Assembly (NCBI GenBank): GCA_008931825.1
Contig: QXVZ01020427.1
Location: 1-29,184, forward strand
Origin: Phallusia fumigata
Taxonomy: Eukaryota; Chordata; Ascidiacea; Phlebobranchia; Ascidiidae
Length of the DNA: 29,184 nt
Direction: 5' to 3'
Below, piece after piece: positions 22,697 to 29,184 of the stretch; position 1 is the first letter of the stretch, and each line of letters opens with the position of its first letter. The translations under genes were made by a program, and so were the position numbers. The notes beneath the pieces were generated by a model, which saw only the letters and a program-made list of their open reading frames with translations, was not told where the DNA came from and ran no database searches.

Positions 22697-23130
22697 TTTC
22701 CTGTTATGTTTTGCTACACGCCACTTTCAATCTGGAACTGGTCGTTTGTTATCGGCAAACGCGACTGACCGTAAACAGTGCAAGAAACTTGCTTGACCCG
22801 TTCACCGTACGCGATTTACAAAAGTGAAAAAGGCAGTTTTAACTGGATGAGCTTGCGTTCGGTACCTGTATGTTGAAGATTTCGCAAGTCAGCAAACTTA
22901 ACCGACAGACGTTGTCATTTGTTACAGCGTTAGTGCAAAACAGACCAGTACTAATTTGCTTTGACATTCTCTTTGTATTACTATCACGCAACGCATTCAA
23001 ACACATTAATCACATGATGGGTTTATAATTGATGAACATGCATCGCGTTAAATTAAAGAAAGTCGAACAACAACAGCGAAGTTAAGGATTTAGGTTCCGT
23101 CTGACAACCGCAGGATTCACCATTCATCTT
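22697..23130. other. Intergenic interval between C' and gene D
   Basis: Near-identical to 20385-20818. No exon, RNA gene or distinct element seen. Confidence 0.6.
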
Positions 23131-24948
23131 CTACTTTTCTTCGGTGTCCCAGAGAAGTTTCATTTTTTCCATGATCCACTCCAGCGAAGTGAGAAGCTTG
23201 ATCGGTTCGTCGTCAGCCACATTCAATCTTTCGTCTTTGTAGACAAACGGCTTGTTGATGTACGCATCGTTGTTGGGATGGACGAAATACGCCAAGGAAC
23301 GACGAACTGCCTTGTTTCGCAGTTCACCCTCCTTGAACACAACACGGTGCTTCTGTAGAAAAGGATAACACATGTACTGGTATAAGGAAAACGTAAGAAA
23401 TAGTATGACAAGTACGGTCCAACTACTGTGACAAAGCTTTTCTGGTAAATGAAAACGAACATACTATGTGATTGATAGTTAAACATCCGCGCACAAATTC
23501 ACTTTATGTGTTATATATAATAAAGTTGTTGCCTTCTCGGCACATACAGTTGATTTCAGCTTGTGATCGGTCCACAGTTCCAACGTGTCGCCAACGTTGA
23601 TTAAAACAGTATCCTCATACGGTTGTGCATCTATGTACGCCCCATCAACCTTCTTAACCTTCAGACAAAACATATGTTTTGACCAAGGCACTAGTCATGT
23701 CCTTACATTTGTAGTTAAAGGTCAATCGTTCACCTGCAAACCACCAATGCTGTCCTGAAACACCAAACTGATCGTCGTGAGGTCAGAATGCTCTCCCAGT
23801 CGTAGTTGTCCTGGCAGCAAGTCGTCAGCAGTTACAGGCGGGTAGTACAAAGTCCTTGCAGTGGTGAAACTATCGGCGGAATGCATCTTGCTGTGACATT
23901 TGTGAAAAAAGAACTCGTCCTACGAGCAAAAAACAGTAGGTTTGTTGTTGTCAGGTAGGAGGCCCCCCCTAAAGACAAGTCATTCTTTATCTCTTTTAAA
24001 GCATGTCGCTTTATAAGCACTATATGTCCGTCTTTGATTTCGTCACAGTTACCCTGACACAACATGTCTCAATGAAGATATGATTCACTTACTTTCAATC
24101 CCAATCCAATTGCCAGAGCATGAAGAATACGATGTGACAATTTTTGAGCGCGTTCCATAAAATCCAGTATTCCATGAGAGAAACCTGGAGCAATGTCATC
24201 CGGCCACTCGCTCTTATCCCGGTCAAACGATCCACCGTTGACGTTGAAAAACTCTTTGTAATCGCAAGGTACATTGGGATCCAATCTTCAAGGTTAAACA
24301 GGTATTAACAACCTATTGTTTGGAAGCAGCCGTTTAAGCATACATAACTACATTATGTATGACTTCTATTAGGACCAGATTTTTTAGACTTCATTCTTAT
24401 ACACGAAAGTAATTCTAATTTCACACTTTTCACAGATATAATGGCCCTTGCGAGCCTGGCCTTCGGTCACGTTGAAAAATCTGTACAAAAGAGCAAATAT
24501 TGAGTGTTGTTTCGTGCGCCAGTTAATATGATAATCGGTTACACGCTAAAAGGTTTTAACGTTAAAACCGCAAGACAGTGAAGAGTCCACAAAACTTGCC
24601 CAGGGTTTTCCTCTCCTGTGGCGACCCATCCAAAGTTAGCAGTGCCCTTTCTCTTATATCTTAACTTGTCTTGCAATGGACTGGTGAAATACTTCCCCGT
24701 CACGTCTTGGAGATCTTCCACGTATGAACTAAAAAAACAAACACGACCTTAAAGTCATTGTTCACATTTAGTTTGGGGCTAGTTAGTACATACTCAGTAA
24801 TGCCATAATTTTTCAGGTACACGAAACCCACGTCAGAAAAAGCTTCAACTAACAACTTTCCGACTTTCGCTAGATCTTCTTGTGAACATTTTTCTTTCTC
24901 CAACCTGCATGACTCGAAGTCAACTATAGGGATATAGCTGTCGCACAT
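23131..24948 (-). CDS. Isopenicillin-N-synthase-like 2OG/Fe(II) oxygenase, gene D
   Basis: Exons (complement): 24794-24948, 24600-24728, 24093-24285, 23734-23919, 23548-23658, 23131-23352; 996 nt, 331 residues. Motifs: YIPIVDF at the N terminus, RTLYYPP, iron ligands His203, Asp205 (EHSD) and His260 (KHRV), and Arg275-x-Ser277. Exon 2 is 129 nt against 123 in A and C, which puts D with E. Exon 2 must end at the donor GCAAGT (GG|GCAAGT): this keeps the frame into exon 3 and gives exactly the length of gene E, whereas the nearby GTTTTG would shift the frame. Exon 4 has one extra codon (ADDLLPGQ). Substrate unknown. Confidence 0.92.
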
Positions 24949-26203
24949 GCTGCTGCAACGCGGAACAGAAAAACGTGAATGTATTTTGGCGACAACTTTG
25001 AAGCTGTTGAGCTAAAGAAAAAGGCAACATGCGGTCTTGGAGCCTGTTCTTGGCCTGTTAAACCAGGAATTCGAACCGCTGTAAACTATTATGCCGGGTA
25101 TGGATTGGTTTTGAGGATATAAAACAACGGGTTTGGGTTGATAAAATTTCGTTTAACAAAGTCAACCGTTTATAATCGGTGGGTTCGACGGGACACTAAA
25201 CAAAACGACGTCAACCTTCAAAATATGTCGAAAAGAATTTGTGTGTAAACCTTTTCTACCTTGCGGTATTTATCTAGTATGGTTCGGGAGCGGGACCAGT
25301 AGCAATTCAGCTCCCTGTGTTAACCAAAACTTTACAAGCGAACAATAAGCGAAGTTCGTGTACTGGTTAAGCTTGTTGTTACACTTGATTACTGCTGGGC
25401 AGAAGAAAAGGGCAACTTGCAGTCTGAGCGCTTGTTCGTGCAATGGGCTTCCGGTGAAATCAGATATTTACCCGCTTGTGAACTTTCGGTCTTCGTGTGG
25501 TTCGGGTTTGTGGAATTGAAAACAGCTATGAGATTTAAAACACAAAACAATGTGAACTTAACCTTCACAATTACCGTGTGGCTACAAACCTTTTCTGATC
25601 TGTTAGTATTTATATTTATTAGTAGTAGCGTCCCGGTCCAGTTGCAATTTGTCTTTCTGCGTTAACGAGAACTTTACAAGAGCACCTTAGCCTAACTTCG
25701 TTTGAATACCCGATTTTATTTGTACAACTGTAAGAGATGCTATTAGGCGATGTAATCGGCAAAGTGACACGACAAAAATATCTTTTCGGCAAGGAAAGTT
25801 TTGCGTAGAGCAAAATGCTTCGGTCTAAACCTGCTACAAAAGAATATGCAGGAGTACGCGATAGTTATGGAATGAATAGGATGAGGTGAATGCTGTACAC
25901 AACGTTATATACTCCTAGGGGGGAGTACGTTGGACAATCACTTCTATCAAATGTTCGCGCAATATCGGGTACCTTGGTTCAAGATGTAAAGTTATGAAAC
26001 ATTTTGGAACCTTAAATAGATGTTTGCAAATTATTAAAACAACATTTCGTATGGATTGCATGGAAAAACACCTTGTCAACATGATCAGTTTAACAGATGT
26101 AAGGTTAAACGGAATTTGTTTAAACTTGGCACAACACATTAAGTTTAAAAAGTTAACAGAAGATTGCAGTACTATTGTAGATTACAACTGATATTTTTTC
26201 TAT
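24949..26203. other. Intergenic interval between genes D and E
   Basis: About 1.25 kb with no supportable gene. It contains a diverged tandem duplication (25014-25680, listed separately). The last 500 bases before the gene E stop hold nothing I recognise. Confidence 0.55.
25014..25680. repeat. Diverged direct repeat, two units of about 280-330 bases
   Basis: Unit 1 (about 25014-25340) and unit 2 (about 25401-25680) share colinear blocks: aagaaaaaggcaac/aagaaaagggcaac, taaaccttttct/acaaaccttttct, a GTATTTAT stretch, and ccctgtgttaacc/tctgcgttaacg followed by aactttacaag. Divergence is high, so this is an old duplication or two copies of an unidentified dispersed element. No open coding frame is shared. 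Confidence 0.55.
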
Positions 26204-28165
26204 TTATTCTTCTTTAACTGGCCACAGTTGTTTAACTCGTTCTGCCAACCATTCTTCGGTGGTCATAAATTGACCTCTGTCATTTTTGTCGTTCAGGCTT
26301 TCATCCTTGTACTCCAGTGGTTTGTCAACGTAGATGTCGTTGTCACATAAAGCAAAATAGACCAACGATCGGCGAAGTTGCTTCTCCATTATTTCGCCTT
26401 CTTTAACCACGACGCGATGTTTCTTCAAAAATCAAATGAGTGTTTTTATCATTCATTTCGAATTAAGTAATCAATTAAAACTTCGGTTGAACACAATACG
26501 CGTACAGAAGTTTCAATATTTGATTTAATACCAATTGAAGCATATTGCAAACTTACACATGACCGGAGCTTTCCCTTGGTCCACAATTGCAGAACGTCCC
26601 CAACATTCACAACAACAGTTTCCTTTATCGGTGTAGCATCCACAAAAGTGCCGTCTTTCGCACGGACCTTAATACAGAAGCGTTCACATTTAAAAGTCTT
26701 GATCGCAATGTTTCACATTTAAAAGTCCTCTTTTTTACAACTTTAAAAGCGCTAAAAATACCAGTGAGGAAATTTTGGTGATTGAAACTTCATGGCTGTG
26801 TTCAAAATTTACAACAACACCACACGAACTAATAAAATAACTCAGTTTAAAACCAGAGAGCCTACCAGAGAGTTTGTTCTTAGTAAATACAATTCACTGT
26901 CTCAACAATCTGTTGACAAAACACTTTCATAACAAAGTTTTAGTAAATATAAGCTCTCTGGCAGCTATGTTTTTAATTAAGGTGTGTTCGAAATGACCAT
27001 AAGCAGCAGCACTGTTCGACGAATTCTAATTTCGTTGTAATGCACATCTAACCTGCAAACCGCCGACATGGTCTTGGAACAACAACGTCACAGACGAAGT
27101 ATCGGCATGCTCTCCACATCTGAATTGCCCAGGCAGCAGTTGCTCGGTGATCGGTGGATAGTAAACAATTTTTGCCGTTGAATGGTTTTCCGCCGTGTTA
27201 ATCTTGCTGTGGCATTTGTGAAAGAAATACTCATCCTAAAGATAAAGATATTTGAGTCATTCCAAAGCCTTACGTTTTGGAACCATTGTAACGGAAACAG
27301 TAACTAATTTAAGAACATTGTTAAAGCTTTCAAACCTTTAATTCCATTCCAATTGCCAACGCATGAAGAACGCGAAGCGCCAGTCTCCTTGCGCGTTCCA
27401 TAAATTCCTTAATTCCATGAGAGAAACCAGGAGCAATGTCATCCGGCCACTCGCTCGTATCGCGAACGAATAATTCGCCGTTGATGTTGTAAGCCTCCTT
27501 GTAATCGCAGGGCATTTTTGAATTGAAACTGACGAAAAAGAACACAAAAATATCATGGGTAGACAAACAGTTTCCTTGCTTTCATCCACGAGTCTTTATA
27601 GGCCTGCGAAATAGATTTTAACAAAATTAGAGTTAACTATTCTTTCGCATATCTTTTTATTAGTGCTTTTACTTATACGTGCTGGTTCATATGTTATGTA
27701 TGTGTCATCATCACTATTACCGACAGACGACGCAAAATGCTTCAGTAACGTTTTAGGAAGATACAACAGGACATATTTAAAAACAGAGCGCATGCTATGA
27801 AGTTAACCTACTTATACTTACGAGCCATTTTCTGTTTTGTTTGCGATCCATCCAAAGTTGTTGCCTCCCTCCTTGGCGAATCTGATCTTCTTTTCCACAG
27901 GATTCAGAAAGAACGTTTCTGTCAGTTTGTGAAAATCTTGCACGTAGGCACTTTAAAACAATAAACATATTCAATGCACCTATTTACCACTGAACTCTCG
28001 AAATACTTACTCGCTAATACCAGCGTTTTTCAAATACACAAAACCAATATTTGAGAATCCTTCGATCAGCTGTTCCCCGATTTTAGCTAAATCTTCGTGC
28101 GCGCATTCCTTTTTAGTTAAACTACACGACTCAAAATCAATTACCGGAATGCTGTTTTTACCCAT
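26204..28165 (-). CDS. Isopenicillin-N-synthase-like 2OG/Fe(II) oxygenase, gene E
   Basis: Exons (complement): 28011-28165, 27822-27950, 27336-27528, 27053-27235, 26557-26667, 26204-26422; 990 nt, 329 residues. Motifs: SIPVIDF, GFVYLKNAGI, VYYPP, iron ligands His202, Asp204 (EHAD rather than EHSD) and His259 (KHRV), and Arg274-x-Ser276. It groups with D by its 129-nt exon 2 and KEGE after KHRVV. The block HPNND seen in the other genes after RRS is LCDND here. The stop codon overlaps an AATAAA hexamer (plus TTTATT at 26203-26208). Exons 3 and 4 recur after the N at 28635. Confidence 0.92.
26853..26961. mobile_element. Possible small MITE in gene E intron 4
   Basis: A 109-base segment is bounded by inverted CCAGAGAGC(C/T)TA ends (11 of 12 matching), with the left CCAGAGAG repeated once at 26865. 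No convincing target-site duplication is visible, so the superfamily is unassigned. Confidence 0.3.
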
Positions 28166-28634
28166 CGTGAATCAGCGAAACAGCCTTCTAAGATTGTCTT
28201 GCTACAGAAACGACAACTGTCCAATGCAAAGCAGGACAGGGCTTTAAAAACTGACGTCAAATATCTGACAGCAAGTAATATTTCAACATTTAATCACGAG
28301 TTCGTTGCGATTTCCAGTATTAAGGTCTGTCGTGTTGCAAAACCGTGATATTTTGCCTGTTTTTAAAGTTCAAATCCGTGGTGCCCAACTGTGTACCATC
28401 ACTAGTGCAGTGATTTTCAACCCTTTCGGCAACCCTTAAAAATCACTAATTCTATTTCTCGTACCCCTTCTGTAATTTCCGGAAAGTGATTATTGCTGTT
28501 CTAATGTTTAAATAACAAAAAAAATGTTTTGGTGTTGTAGATATAATGTAATACCTATATAGTTGACCCTTATGTCTCAGCACCATTGTACCCACTAAAA
28601 ACAGATCTTGTACCCCTTAAAACAGATAACTTTT
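28166..28634. other. Gene E upstream interval
   Basis: The first 240 bases upstream of the gene E ATG show no recognisable element. The remainder is the hAT-like segment listed separately, ending at the N. Confidence 0.5.
28408..28634. mobile_element. hAT-like element end, truncated by the gap
   Basis: Starts CAGTGATTTTCAACCCTTT and is followed by GTACCCCTTC and GTACCCCTTAAAACAG. The CAGTG-tttTCAACC start with repeated GTACCCC is typical of hAT element termini. No transposase frame is visible, and the other end lies beyond the N at 28635. Confidence 0.6.
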
Positions 28635-28701
28635 NTTCGAAATGACCATAAGCAGCAGCACTGTTCGACGAATTCTAATTTCGTTGTAATGCACATCTAA
28701 C

Positions 28702-29172
28702 CTGCAAACCGCCGACATGGTCTTGGAACAACAACGTCACAGACGAAGTGTCGGCATGCTCTCCACATCTAATTTGCCCAGGCAGCAGTTGCTCGGTGAT
28801 CGGTGGATAGTAAACAGTTTTTGCCGTTGAATGGTTTTCCGCCGTGTGCATTTTGCTGTGGCTTTTGTGAAAGAAATACTCGTCCTAAAGATAAAGAAAT
28901 TTGAGTCATTCCAAAGTTTTACGTTTTGGAACCATTGTAACGGAAACAGTAACTAATTTCATTGTTAAAGCTTTCAAACCTTTAATTTCATTCCGATAGC
29001 CAACGCATGAAGAACGCGAAGCGCCAGTCGCCTTGCGCGTTCCATAAAATCCTTAATTCCACGAGAGAAACCGGGAGCAATGTCATCCGGCCACTCGCTC
29101 TTATCACGAGCGAATAATTCGCCGTTGATGTTGTAAGCCTCCTTGTAATCGCAAGGCATTTTTGAATTGAAA
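28702..29172 (-). CDS. Partial copy of gene E (E'): exons 3 and 4
   Basis: Exons (complement): 28980-29172 and 28702-28884, with lengths 193 and 183 as in gene E. They encode the PCDYKEAY, SEWPDDIAPGF, VYYPP and EHAD iron motifs. By hand count 10 of about 125 residues differ from gene E (for example V/A, T/K, H/R in exon 3; C/S, I/M, N/H, I/T, F/I in exon 4), with 12 of 193 bases changed in exon 3. Splice sites and frame are intact. It is either the other haplotype of gene E or a recent sixth paralog; 5' exons are outside the window and 3' exons are cut off by the N. Confidence 0.8.
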
Positions 29173-29184
29173 CTGACGAAAAAG

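Larger units (their letters stand above)
18612..23266. repeat. About 2.3-kb direct duplication abutting the N at 20955 (C/D and C'/D')
   Basis: 18612-20954 repeats as 20956-23266. The block covers gene C exons 4-1, the C-D intergenic region and the start of gene D exon 6. The first copy ends, and the second begins, exactly at the N. Exon 1 differs at 7 of 155 bases (5 synonymous) by hand count, and one copy has a deletion of about 25-30 bases near 22450. The most economical reading is two haplotypes of one locus placed in series. Confidence 0.85.
26987..29184. repeat. Direct duplication abutting the N at 28635 (gene E exons 3-4)
   Basis: 26987-27540 recurs as 28636-29184 with about 5% substitutions and a small intron indel. 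The second copy starts on the base after the N. It continues past the window edge, so its full length is unknown. Confidence 0.85.

Noticed and set aside
25030-25090. tRNA gene or tRNA-derived SINE (B-box-like gcggttcgaattcctgg on the minus strand)
   Set aside because: The stem flanking the TTCGAAT loop does not pair, and no D-arm or acceptor stem can be drawn.

Overview
The window is eukaryotic genomic DNA, about 38-40% GC by eye, with short GT-AG introns (roughly 60-500 bases) and compact genes. A metazoan FANCI gene next to a tandem array of 2-oxoglutarate/Fe(II) oxygenase genes, small introns and about 5% divergence between apparent haplotype copies suggest a highly polymorphic compact-genome invertebrate, most likely an ascidian (Ciona-like). 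That taxonomic call is inference.

Layout. (1) 1-8380, minus strand: most of FANCI, the Fanconi anaemia ID2-complex subunit. I reconstructed 24 exons (1112 codons) with every exon phase agreeing. The gene runs off the left edge, and a small hAT-type MITE sits in one intron. (2) 8541-13030, plus strand: a spliced-looking transcription unit with no recognisable product, present twice around a single N. (3) 13182-29172, minus strand: a tandem array of isopenicillin-N-synthase-like oxygenase genes, called A to E here. A, C, D and E are complete with six exons each; B lacks its 5' exons at a gap. All keep HxD...H...RxS and share intron positions and phases, so they arose by tandem duplication of one ancestor.

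Assembly. The window has five single N bases (7003, 10680, 17705, 20955, 28635). At four of them the sequence just after the N repeats sequence already present upstream: 128 bases inside FANCI, about 2.1 kb of the plus-strand unit, about 2.3 kb of genes C/D, and at least 0.55 kb of gene E. This looks like unmerged contig or haplotype overlaps joined across gaps, so partial genes C', D' and E' may be alternative alleles rather than extra genes.

Biology. FANCI acts in DNA interstrand crosslink repair. The oxygenase array is probably unrelated to it and may be a lineage-specific small-molecule oxidation cluster with unknown substrates. The main points to check are the array itself, a His at the position of the ubiquitinated FANCI lysine, and three GC-AG introns that all use the donor GCAAGT.
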